From: Patella vulgata
Taxonomy: Eukaryota; Mollusca; Gastropoda; Patellidae
Reading direction: 5' to 3'
Assembly: GCF_932274485.2 (NCBI RefSeq)
Contig: NC_065879.2
Location: forward strand, 16,852,591-16,916,590
DNA length: 64,000 bases
Shown here: positions 1 to 10,200 of the stretch, in pieces
Numbering within the stretch: the first letter of the stretch is position 1
Layout: every line of letters starts with the position of its first letter
Translations under genes and position numbers: made by a program
The notes under the pieces: generated by a model
Database searches by the model: none
Seen by the model: only the letters and a program-made list of their open reading frames with translations
Told to the model about the DNA's origin: nothing

Positions 1-44
1 ATCACGAATACCAAATCTTGCGCTTTACGTGTGATAATAAAGTT

Positions 45-250
45 AAAAAAGTTCAAGGTTCGTTCAATGTCAAGGTTTCCGTGGAAGTCGCCATGTTTTA
101 TTTGAATGTGTTTGTTTTATGAACTCTGATTAGACAACAATATTGTTCACGTGTCTGCGGTAAAGGGAGATGACCAAACTATAAGTTCAGGAATTTCTGA
201 CTAATGTAGCAACGGCTAGATGTTGTAAAACTTGCAACCCTTTCTTCAGG
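45..250 (+). repeat. Dispersed repeat, copy 1 (partner at 36135-36350)
   Basis: The stretch with TCAATGTCAAGGTTTCCGTG, then GGGAGATGACC and TCTAGATGTTG-like words (here GCTAGATGTTG), recurs in the same order and orientation at 36135-36350. Identity is estimated by eye at roughly 75-80 per cent. No termini or coding capacity recognised. Confidence 0.55.
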
Positions 251-348
251 AAAATGGATTATATTATTTTTATTATTGTGCGCATAGATTCTCATAAATC
301 GCTCAAAACAAGAGAAAAATCTAATCTAAAAATAGTTAGTGACTGTAC

Positions 349-3300
349 CTGACGTATAAGTTCGTGAAATATAACATTATAAATATTCTGTTCCTTTTTA
401 ATCAATTCTAACAAATTATGCATCTGAAAAGAACAAAAAGGTAAACATGATTGTAAAAATTAAATATATTAAGATACACTGTAACCAGGATATCATTTAT
501 TTAATCTTGTGTATTTAGCCCTAATTTCTTTCACATTCATTCAATATCAAATCCTTTAATTTTGATAACGAGCGTCCAATTTACAAGCGTTTAATTTCCC
601 TATCTATCACTGATCAAAAATAAACAACCCCATTGAATATTATTGAAAAATAATTAATTGGGACGTTATTTTGAACAGTGGTCAGGAACTTAAATGCTTG
701 TAAATGATTTGGGGTAATTTTATACGATATTTACGAATTTTCAAACAAAGATTTGATATTGAATCAATGTTAAAGAAATTAATACTAAATACACAAGATT
801 AAATGATAGCAAGATGTCTATAAAATTTACTTTAAATATTTGAAATTATTATCTCTTTTTATTTTAACAAACCCGATGAGACGAGCACAGAGACGAGCAC
901 AGAGACGAGCCTCTTAGTTTTAACTAACTTAAAACTTAAATTGGTTGTAATGGACACACCAATACAGACAGTGCCTTACCATGACTCTTGCCATATTTGT
1001 GAAATGAAAAGCTACAGTGGACAATATATTTTAGTGAAACGTGAAATTGAAATCAGATTGAAATAGTCAATGAAATTTCAGTGAAAATCTTATGTGAACT
1101 TGCAGTGAAAATCTTATGTGTACTTGCAGTGATAATTTTGTGAATTTACAGTGAAATTTCTGAATTTCTGTGAAATTTGACAAATTAATTGTCCTCAATT
1201 GGCCTTTGGTGAAAATTATTTTCTAATAACATTATCGGTTCTTTGAATTTTCAGTGAAATGTCAGAATTGTCAGTGAAATGTCAGAGATTGTCAGTAAAA
1301 TGTCAGAAATTGTCAGTGAAATGTCAATATTTTCAGCAAAATGTCAGAGATTTTCAGCAAAATGTCAGAGATTTTCAGCAAAATGTCAGAGATTTTCAGC
1401 AAAATGTCAGAAATTTTCAGCAAAATGTCAGAGATTTTCAGTAAAATGTCAGAGAATTTCAGCAAAATGTCAGAGATTTTCAGTGAATTTTTGACAAATA
1501 AGATTTTCTCAATAGCCATTTATTGAAAATTCTTTTCTAGAACCATTAGCAATTCTTTGAGTTATATATTTATACACATGCATCTAGTTCTATGCAATTA
1601 ATAAAACATTAACAATTTCATTCAGATTTTAAAAGTTCTAATTCTTATTTATTGAAAACATTTTACCCTGTTTCCTGTTTGCAATACTAAATACAACAAT
1701 AAAGAATATTATTGATGAATTCATTGACATATGTATGATATCTGAACATCTCTAATAGTGGTTTCCAGCAGGTTTTGTCAAGTTGCCATCACACACAAAC
1801 TATCCGTAAGAACAGGAGAGAGAATGCAACAAGCAACTAGACACTGAATGGGGATAGCACCACAATGTAAACAAATATTTGCATGTATACTAAAAACATG
1901 GCCACCTGCTTCCTATGGTCATTTCTATTATAGGACATGACTCATCGATCAGGCCCTGCATAATGACAATTCGCTAATGGTCAATATGGTTAGCACCTTA
2001 CTGTGCCCATCGCTATTCTAGGCTATATTAGAAAAGGGTAGGTCACTAGGTCCCACAGAACTTTTGCATAGGTTGACGAATGCTGGAAAACACGTAATTA
2101 AGTATCATTTTGTTTTGAAAAAAAAAAGAATTCAAGATAGGTTTCACCAAAAGTCAGCTGTTTTGTTATGCTAAAAAATTTATAATGATTAAATACAAAG
2201 ATCAATGAATACCTGTGTAGGTCCCCTGACGTCCACATCTACATCATTAGCCCCAACTTTCTCTAGTAGATCGTCCAGTACTTTCTTCAACTGTAGAACT
2301 TCATAACGACTGGTTGGTTTCCTGGTAGTCAATAAAATAATGGATATCATAAGTATTTTTTTGAAAATATAAACATTTTCATGGCTTAAATCATGCTAAA
2401 AAGTACTTGAATTCTTGAATGGATTATCTAACATTTAATTAAGAAAACAAAATCAAAATATGAATGATAGATAATCTCTTGGCTTATATTCAGTTGGATT
2501 AAATATCATCGGTGGGGCTGGCTTGTTTGACAATGATACACACCAGGGCTTTCGTTTTCAGTCCCACTCAGTAAAAACTGGCAAATATGACTTAAATAAG
2601 AGTCTGAGTAACAGATCAATTGAATTAATAGGAAATGCAAAAAAAAAACCAAACAAATAAAGTACTGCTGTGACTAAATTCTACTTACATGGAAGGAAAT
2701 ACCATTAAATGTTTTTCATGATCTTCAATATGTGTACTGTATTTACTGAAATATATGAAACCATGTTATAAGCATAGATCTATTTCAATATATCTTTAGT
2801 CATATGTCTAAATGATTCAGGTACTGCACTCTTTGAAAAACAAACAGCTTGTAAGCTGTCTAGTTAGATTCTGAATATTATATTGGTAGATGATATGAAC
2901 AGTTAAAGGATGATGACCGAGAAAGCTCCCCAAGAATTTTTAGCCTGTAGTGGTTTCCTCTCGTCAAAGTTGCAGAACAGAGAATTTAGTCATTTGGATG
3001 AGACGAAATATTGAGGTCTGTGTTCATGTTGGCTTGCACATAAAAGAAAACTTGACCGTTGAATTGCTAGATGGAAACGACGCAGGTGAGGTAATATTTC
3101 CCTTATAGCACACTGTGTGTCATACGTCCATCATCATAGAGAACAGTAGGACTTTAAACCCCATTCTATTTATTTTACACCAACACCAAGGTTATTGTAC
3201 CTCAAGACAATCCAATATAACATGAAGGACTTAGACCACAATATATATAACAATAACTGAGTCAAGGAATTAGACCACCCAACATAACAATAACTGTGTC

Positions 3301-6122
3301 AACAAACTATAAGATTATATCTACTCACTCTTCATGGAACTCGATACCCATAACACCTCTATTTTTAACAATGTGATATTCATCCGGTACTAGTGTATCT
3401 GGTAACTGTAGTGGCTACAATATAACAAGTTTGTTTTTTAAATATCTAGTCTCATAGTACTATATGGACCAAGAACTGAACATCACATCATCGGCACAAT
3501 CGTCTAATGCACAATTGTCTAATGCACAATTGTCTAATGGACAAGCATGACAAGTTTCATGTCAATTATACATGAATTGGTGGCACCTTGGACTCTTTTC
3601 AAAGAGTGACACCCCAAGAAGCATGGGGACAATTTCCGTGTGCAAACATTAAGTAAAATCACTTCTCCTAATACTGATAATTTTTGCTCAATGTAAAATG
3701 ACCACAAAAATTTGATATCATCAACTGAGAAGTAAAATACTGTATTACATGAACATTACTATATCATATTTTACTCACATGTTTTGGTTTTTCATCAAAA
3801 TCATTTCTAATAATGCTACCGTCTAATTTTTCTGGATTTTCTATGATTGGTTCTGGTAGTGGAACATCGTATAAGAATGAGATATCTCTGAAATGATTAT
3901 AAAGATTATCATCAATTATATACAATTTAAAACTTCAGATCTTTATACTTCCTGTTTCTACTTTGATTTTACATGGATTCTTGTGAGAGAAAGAGCGAAA
4001 TAAAGTTTAACATACACTCAACACAAACTGGGTCATTTAGGGACTAACATATTATGGTTCAATATTATTTCAATAATTTGCTTGAGCGTTGTGTCTTTAG
4101 CTGTTGGAGGACACAGGAGAACCCGGAGAAAATCCACGAGGTTGGACAGGCGACTGTGCTCCTTATCATGTACAAGCAGGGAATCGAAACCACACCACCT
4201 GACTCAACAAAAGACCTTGTGATCTTACATGACCCCTCAGAATTCTTATGCCATGTCAATATACAGCTTGGGTAATTGTTTTAAGTTTTATACTTCAAAC
4301 AGATGCTGCCTCCAACGTTTCTGTGTTTACCTTTTACAACCAAGGAAATAAGGCACCTGTCACAGACAATGTCAGGCACAAATTCAAGCTTCGTCAGAGA
4401 CAATCTCTCTGGTGCCAGACATTTTGTCCAGCACAAATTTTGATCAGTATTTTAATAATATTTTTAATACATATCTGGCAAAAAGTTCAAAATGTTAGGG
4501 GACAAGTTCATTAGTGCCCTAAATTTTGGCAAGTACAACTATAATCACTAATGATATTTCCAGGTATGATCCTTTACCATTTGAACCGTTCAAAACCATC
4601 CGAAGTGCTAGAATGATTTCTATGATTGTAAAGGATAATGCATATGAAAAATAGTGCCAGTTTCCTTTTACATTTAACAGGTACATAAGAATATGAAACT
4701 GAACACCAAATCTATTATATCCAGTCTTATTATTTAAAGTGGTAGAATGATTCCTATGATTGTATGATAGTGACGACCTATTAAGCAAAAGATATAGAAT
4801 TAATAATGTTTTAATTATTGCTTTAAGACTTGTATTATTTACCTGCCAGCTCCACAAACACATGTTGTATTTTCTGTTAAATGTTTAAACTTTTCTCGTC
4901 TTTTATGATTCCACACATTGGCTGGAGCTGGTCGTGACTGAACCTAAAAAGATAAAAGGTCAACAAATGATAAGAAAAAAAATCCATTAGTATAATCCAT
5001 GTTGGTGAGACAGTCCACAAAATAAACAAAGCCCACTAAGATCATTTGACTGTGACTGGCATAAAACTTGGAATAATTTGAGTATTGATTGACGGAATTC
5101 GATTTCTGATATGACATCACAATTCCAAGATGACATCATGAATCGGAGTCACCTGGTTCATGTTGATCTAACTCGAATTGGCTGACCCTTAGGCTAAGAG
5201 CACTGCCCAAGAATATCATCAACAAGAAGATTACCAAATGCATACATCTACCTACAAGTATTACAGTAAAAATCTTACTGATGATGTATTTAAATTTCGT
5301 AATTTAGGAGCAGGTCCGAGTTTGTCTTTAGCTGGTGGTGGCTGGGTTAAAACAAACAAAATGTCTTCTGGTAAGAAATCACTCTGTAATGATGTTGGTA
5401 ACGGTTTGGTTCTATCGATCATATTGTCACTAGAACGGATCTCTGGAAGATAGGCTGAAATACAGAATTTTAAAAAAGATACTTTATTCATAAAATGTTA
5501 AAAAAACCACAACATTTAATGAACTTCATTGACATGTAATAGACAATTCTATCTGTAACACATATGGGCCATATTAAATGATGATGGGATGTCTCACCAC
5601 TCGTCAGCCACATTCAGTAGAGTACATAAATAATGTCATAATTTAAAATCCCAGCTGATTAAGTGATAATGAAATTAATGAAATGAGATTTAATGTACTA
5701 CCTCTCTACACAAACCCGTCTAATCAAGACAGGTATATACCATGTAGCACGTTATGAGGGAATTTACCTGGACAGCAGCTATTCTGCTGATTCTTCAACA
5801 AATTCAAACTGTCAAGAGTTCTTTTACGTGCAAGCCAACATGTACAGCACCTCAGTTTTTGTCTTATCCGAACAACTAGATGATGTTCAATGCTAGGCTT
5901 TTCTGTCTGCACCACTGACAAGTGAAAACCATGCTGAAAGCCTGGAGTTCCAACTGATTGGTGAGCCAGCACCCTACATACTGAGCCAGTGTTGCTCCCA
6001 GGAATTAGTGAAACAATCAAATACTTACGATCTCTTACAGCCACTGTTGATCTTGGTGTTCCTGACCCAGATCTTGGTTGGGGATTAGGGGTCGGCACCA
6101 CTATTGTTGAATTGCCACTCAT
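349..6122 (-). CDS. AXDND1: Axonemal dynein light chain domain-containing protein 1 (first seven coding exons; gene continues past the left edge)
   Basis: Read on the minus strand, seven exons join in frame with GT/AG junctions: 6029-6122, 5279-5454, 4843-4943, 3779-3887, 3329-3414, 2213-2321 and 349-423 (750 nt, 250 codons). Recognition rests on blocks I know from vertebrate AXDND1: residues 79 onward of the N-terminal region, RREKFKHL near 105-112, GAGRDISFLYDV at 121-132, DEYHIVKNRGVMG near 171-183, LQLKKVLDDLLEKVG near 198-212, and MHNLLEL with EQNIYN and FHELIRQ at 226-250. Order and spacing match the family. The human protein is about 1,000 residues, so roughly three quarters of this one lies off the window. 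The family is linked to the axoneme and to sperm flagella. ATG at 6122-6120 is the first in-frame start before the conserved part; further non-coding exons upstream are possible. Introns carry a diverged SINE (intron 1), a SINE (intron 3), another SINE (intron 5), and a foldback element plus 21-bp minisatellite (intron 6). The gene is divergent to SURF2. Confidence 0.9.
485..815. repeat. Foldback (MITE-like) element in AXDND1 intron 6
   Basis: The arms at about 490-612 and 690-809 are reverse complements over more than 100 bases with scattered mismatches. The left arm has TATCATTTATTTAATCTTGT and the right arm, read on the other strand, has TATCATTTAATCTTGTGTAT. The centre is AT-rich and non-coding. 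No open frame of note and no clear target duplication were found. Most likely a palindromic non-autonomous DNA transposon. Confidence 0.6.
862..910. repeat. Short tandem repeat, about 14-bp unit
   Basis: The word GACGAGCACAGA is repeated about three times in a row inside AXDND1 intron 6, next to the foldback element. Confidence 0.7.
1250..1490. repeat. 21-bp minisatellite in AXDND1 intron 6
   Basis: About eleven head-to-tail units related to GATTTTCAGCAAAATGTCAG. The period of 21 is a multiple of three and the unit lacks stops in several frames, so frames on both strands stay open for about 60 codons. That openness is a product of the period, not of coding. Looser repeats with AGTGAAAATCTTATGTG precede it at 1070-1200. 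Each unit holds TTTTCAG, a weak 3' splice-site-like word on the strand opposite to AXDND1 transcription. Confidence 0.9.
2425..2480. repeat. Dispersed repeat fragment (partner at 26145-26205)
   Basis: The order GGATTATCTAACATTTAATT, AAAATCAAAATA, ATAATCT in AXDND1 intron 5 recurs with few changes at 26145-26205. Too short to classify. Confidence 0.4.
2930..3170 (+). mobile_element. SINE family A, diverged copy (AXDND1 intron 5)
   Basis: A worn copy of the window's commonest SINE, lying opposite to the AXDND1 transcript. The internal landmarks GGTTTCCTC, TTGGCTTGCACATAAAAGA and TAGCACACTGTG are followed by the 3' hallmark CAGTAGGACTTTAAACCCC. The tRNA-like head is missing or unrecognisable. 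Confidence 0.65.
3500..3545. repeat. 16-bp tandem repeat, three units
   Basis: The unit GTCTAATGCACAATT recurs three times, the last one altered to GTCTAATGGACAAG, inside AXDND1 intron 4. Confidence 0.75.
4000..4240 (-). mobile_element. SINE family B, inverted copy (AXDND1 intron 3)
   Basis: Read on the minus strand it shows the tRNA-like GGTTTCGATTCCC (B box), the GTCCAACCTCGTGG and TTCTCCGGGTT blocks, GAAATAATATTGAACCATA, and a 3' part with CCAGTTTGTGTTGAGTG. The A box region is damaged. Same family as 28343-28618 and 58218-58457. Confidence 0.75.
5678..5999 (-). mobile_element. SINE family A, old inverted copy (AXDND1 intron 1)
   Basis: On the plus strand the sequence runs from AATGAGATTTAATGTACTAC through TTCTTTTACGTGCAAGCCAA and CACTGACAAGTGAAAACCA to a worn tRNA-like end near 5999. 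This is the inverse order of family A. It is clearly more diverged than the copy at 15367-15729. Confidence 0.65.
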
Positions 6123-6522
6123 GATGATAACAAAATGTATTCCTGGTTCCTCGTAGTCTTTATATTTTGGATATCAGCCAATATATTTACATCAGTTCAG
6201 TAATCATTGCTGTTTACCCCTTTAAAAATGATCAGAATAGAATCAAAAATACTCAAATTCAAAAAGAGTAGAGAAGGAAAATGGGCTAAATGTTTTCAAC
6301 AAAAGATAGTGGGAATGGGATGTAGGCTACCGTACAGGCTACAGTGCCTACAGCATTATCATTTAAAATATCTATGAATGATGTAGGTCAGAGCCCAAGA
6401 CAATGAAACGAACGTTCTGTCTACTAGATGTACATGTTTTGTCACAGCGTGCATAAAGACATTGGTTTTGGACTAAGCTATGTCAATATACCCAGAATGT
6501 TTAGTAATCTTACTACAAAATG

Positions 6523-6901
6523 GGGATCACATGGCTAAGTGGGCAAGATGCTGGCTCGCTAGCCTGGAGGTCGGGTGTTCAATCCCTGCATTGGCCAAGA
6601 AAGTTCATCTAGATTGTCCGGCGTGGTTCCCCCTTGTCAGTGATGCAGGACAGAGGGCCTGACAGGGACAGCTGTCTAGTCGTACGGATGGGACTAAAAC
6701 CGAGGTCCCGTGTATATATTGGAATGCACGTAAAAGATCCCCTGGCAGTTGTCGCTGAGTTGGAATTCGATAGCCTATAAGAGTAGGCGATAGTGCTGCT
6801 GCCAGAGCAAAATGGCCCTCATTAGCCAGTCTTCATTAGGCTAGCCAAGTATAAGAGCAGAACAGTAGGACGTTAAACCCCATTTCATTTCATTTTCATT
6901 T
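6523..6901 (+). mobile_element. SINE family A, near full-length copy in the divergent promoter region
   Basis: It starts with a tRNA-like head, GGCTAAGTGGGCAAGATGC then GGGTGTTCAATCCC (a B-box match), and continues with the family body (CCTGACAGGGACAGCTGTCT, ATGCACGTAAAAGATCCC). It ends in AGTAGGACGTTAAACCCC and an ATTTCATTTC tail. It brings RNA polymerase III box sequences into the AXDND1-SURF2 interval. Confidence 0.85.
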
Positions 6902-7132
6902 CTTACTACAAAAGTACCAAAATTATTGTCACAACTGAAACTGACAGACCAGAACATATCAATATTGGCAATATAACGTTTAGTTTATAAAGTATATACA
7001 ATAATTTTACATCACAAACATTTGGTATTAAAAGATGATCTAAACATCATAAGAAATAATATAAATATTTAGCCTATTTATTCAAAACAAACCTAAAATT
7101 TTCGCCATTCAATATTTTAGCATCATAAGCCA

Positions 7133-7142
7133 GCCATTTTGG
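7133..7142 (+). promoter_or_regulatory. YY1-type site GCCATTTTGG upstream of SURF2
   Basis: GCCATTTTGG matches the YY1 core (GCCATNTT). It lies about 120 bases upstream of the SURF2 ATG and just upstream of the first ETS site. Binding is inferred. Confidence 0.5.
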
Positions 7143-7162
7143 TTTACATGTTTCTAGGGGAA

Positions 7163-7172
7163 ACGGAAGTGA
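7163..7172 (+). promoter_or_regulatory. ETS-type site ACGGAAGTGA
   Basis: The GGAA core with the extended context CGGAAGTG matches ETS/GABP sites of housekeeping promoters. It is one of two near-identical copies 67 bases apart. Confidence 0.55.
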
Positions 7173-7229
7173 CTTATAATCCGGATTATCCTGGCCTATT
7201 GAAAATGTTATGAATGACAATCGAGTCTA

Positions 7230-7240
7230 ACCGGAAGTGA
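7230..7240 (+). promoter_or_regulatory. Consensus ETS/GABP site ACCGGAAGTGA
   Basis: A textbook ACCGGAAGTG site only 19 bases before the SURF2 start codon, so either transcription starts around it or the 5' leader is very short. Confidence 0.6.
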
Positions 7241-7255
7241 AAATTGTAAACATTA

Positions 7256-7263
7256 AAAATGGC
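7256..7263 (-). promoter_or_regulatory. YY1-type site overlapping the SURF2 start codon
   Basis: AAAATGGC, the reverse complement of GCCATTTT, spans the ATG at 7259. It is also a good translation start context (A at -3, G at +4). A YY1 site across the initiator ATG is a known arrangement in some housekeeping genes; here it is inferred from the match alone. Confidence 0.45.
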
Positions 7264-10200
7264 TTCTTCACAAGAACACGTGGAAAATCTTGATTCAGAA
7301 GTTGTCAAATTATTGAAGAAATATAAAGAACTAAAGATCGATAAAGATAGCAAAAAGGTATTTATTTCTTAAATACGTTATTGGCATGTTTTGGATTTCT
7401 AAACTACCCTTCGTGTATTATGAAAAGCATCTGAAAGTCACCATTTTCATTCAATCATTGTGTTATCAAAATTTTTATTCAGTTGTCGAGTTGATGTAAC
7501 TGTAAATACTGCAACATTGGTTTCAATCGTTGTCAGTCGGCGTCAGCCGTCAATAGGGATGAACAAGTCAGTTTGAATATGTAAATATGGCTGTTTATAC
7601 ATAACTAATATAATGTAACACTACAAGCATTGTCTGAGCTGAGTAGAGTAAAACTGATGTTGTCAAATATAGAACCCTCATACTATATAGCCCATAAGTT
7701 CATAATTAAACTTATTTCTTTGAATTATTGAACTAAAATTGAAACATACGTTAGATCTAAAATGAACTAGTTTGTGTCGAGTTGAAGTTAAATCCAAGTT
7801 CTCTCTCCCTCACTGCCTGGCAAGAGGTAAAAATTCATCTAGTCAAAAATCGAAATGTCGGCCTACTCATTGAAATTTAAAAGAACTCTAGAATTTGATA
7901 AAGAATTGACAAAAAAGTCTCTGTCAGAGCAAAATTCTCTCATATGCCCATCTTTATTATCTTGACTGGTTGAGAAAAGTAGGACGTTAATCCCCATTTC
8001 ATTTAGGTAATTCTGATCATGAGTTGAAAACAGAATCTGGAACCTAGCCGAATGATCTCATGTTATTATTTGTTTCAGATTAAAATGCAGTCTTGCCATG
8101 TTCTGCTAGCATAATGATCCCATGTTATTATTTGTTTCAGATAAAATGCAGTCTATCTGGTCATGAGATGACATGTACTCCCCTTGCTATAACTACTTAC
8201 GTCAGTGGTAAAAAATTCAACAAATTACGACAGAAGAAAGAATATAATTACGATGAACATAAAACACATCTGGTACCTAGTATCAAAAAATTTCATTTGT
8301 GAGTTTTAGTATTTATTTTTATCTTTTAACTTTTTAGGATAAGGTGCGCGCAAATACTGACGACTTTAGTTCCCTGAATACTGTAGAGAAAAGTGATCTT
8401 TTTTACAATGACTTTTATTACTCATTTTCAAGAAGTATCCTGTTCAGGTGCTAAATGTGCAAGTTATTGCACAATCTGATTAAAACACAGATCATATTGC
8501 GTTTAGTTTTTTATAGTTCAAAATTTGGTTTTACTTGTCTTTACTACACTAGGATCTGGAAGAGTTGTTATATTACTAGCGTTTTGGTTGAAATGAGGGA
8601 TAAGCCAATGGAACGGTCTGATAAGATGACTTCTTGGCGTGTCATGCACTGAACTGTGGGTAAACCAATAGAAACATCAACGCTGATTTATTAATCAATG
8701 TCTGACATCATAAGGTCAAAAGCCGCTCGTACGACCCCTGACACGACCTTCGTGTACAACTTGTCAATCTTCATGTAGTGTAGGCTATCGAAAGTAGAAA
8801 AAATCGAAAAGAAATATAGATCTGTATTTTAATCAGATTGGTTATTGCAAGGCTGGTGTTTCAAAATATGTTCATGTATAGCCACGGTATTTCAAATATG
8901 TAACTACTTCTGCCTTGACCTGTGTCATATTTCATAGCAGGGACCACATTTGTCGAGATTCACAAATTGCAGAATTCAAAGGCGAATTGCCAGGGCTGGT
9001 TTAAGGCAGTTTATATCAGTTCGACAGTTTTAGTCAAAATGAAAGTAATACTAATAAAAATGTTAGATTTCCACAATGGCTGCTGTCTCTGCATAAGTGA
9101 ACATTTTATTGTGCCTTGGCCTTTTCCAATACGTTATACATAACATAATTACATATACTATTCAAAAAAAGTAGGGGATATTTGATTTTGGGGGCATAAT
9201 ACTAAAATATGCAAATGACTACGAAAAATGTCACTATAGAACCTAACAGAAGAAACATTTCCAGTTACATGTGACGCCCAAGCGCACCAATAGCTACCGC
9301 ATGGAATGCAGGTGATGCTTGGGATCATCATGGGGGTCCAACCCAAGATTTGCATGACTCTGACTTTGAATGTTACAGTCATTGTGGCATTGAATTCCAG
9401 GGTGGAAACATCAGTTTAATTGTTTTAGTGACCAGAAAACAAATTTTGATATGCGTCGGCTTACCCAAAATGAAAGGTTACGTGCCCTTGGCATGCTACA
9501 GATCGGCACAACACAGGCGGTTGTGGCGCGGACGATGAATGTTTCTCAGTCTGTCATAAGCAGGCTATGGTCCAGAGCAAATCAGATCAGCGCTCGTCTT
9601 CAAACAGACACTGGTGTGAGAGTGAGTGACCAGACGATTCGGAATCGACTGCATAGGGGTCACCTTCGCGCCCGACGTCCTCGCGTGATCCCTTGTTTGA
9701 GAGATCATCACATTCAGGCAAGACGTCGTTGGTGTAGGGATCGTCAACACTGGGATAATCGACGCTGGAGCAATGTGATGTTTTCAGATGAGTCAAGGTT
9801 CACTGTTGATTTTTTGGACAGACGTAGGAGGGTGTGGCGTCGTCGAAACGAGCGCTTCCAAGACGTTAACGTCATCAGACATGATCGATTTGGGGGTGGT
9901 TCTGTTATGGTGTGGGGAGGCATCACTGTTGCTGGAAGAACGGCTTTACATGTTGTTGCAGGCCGTGTTACAGGCCAGTACTACCGGGACAACATCTTGG
10001 CAGTCCATGTTGTGCCGTTCGCACGACGTCATGGCCGCCGTTTCATCTTCCAGGATGACAACGCAAGATGTCACAGGGCCAGGATCGTTACAGGTTACCT
10101 CCAACAACAGAACATCACCACATTACCTTGGCCAGCACTGAGTCCCGACCTCTCCCCCATCGAGCATGTCTGGGACATGCTTGGACAGAGGTTACGTCAA

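Larger units (their letters stand above)
6123..7258. promoter_or_regulatory. Divergent intergenic region between AXDND1 and SURF2
   Basis: The two start codons point away from each other across about 1.1 kb. The SURF2-proximal 130 bases hold two ETS-type and two YY1-type sites. The middle is occupied by a full SINE (6523-6901). No TATA box stands out near SURF2, which fits a housekeeping type of promoter. Whether both genes use one promoter or two cannot be told from sequence. Confidence 0.6.

Noticed and set aside
1259-1526. Overlapping 60-70 codon open frames on both strands
   Set aside because: They follow from a stop-free 21-bp tandem repeat; no conserved domain and no splice or expression context.
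5238-5453. Plus-strand frame opposite AXDND1 exon 2
   Set aside because: Shadow of the minus-strand exon, which has matching splice sites and conserved sequence.
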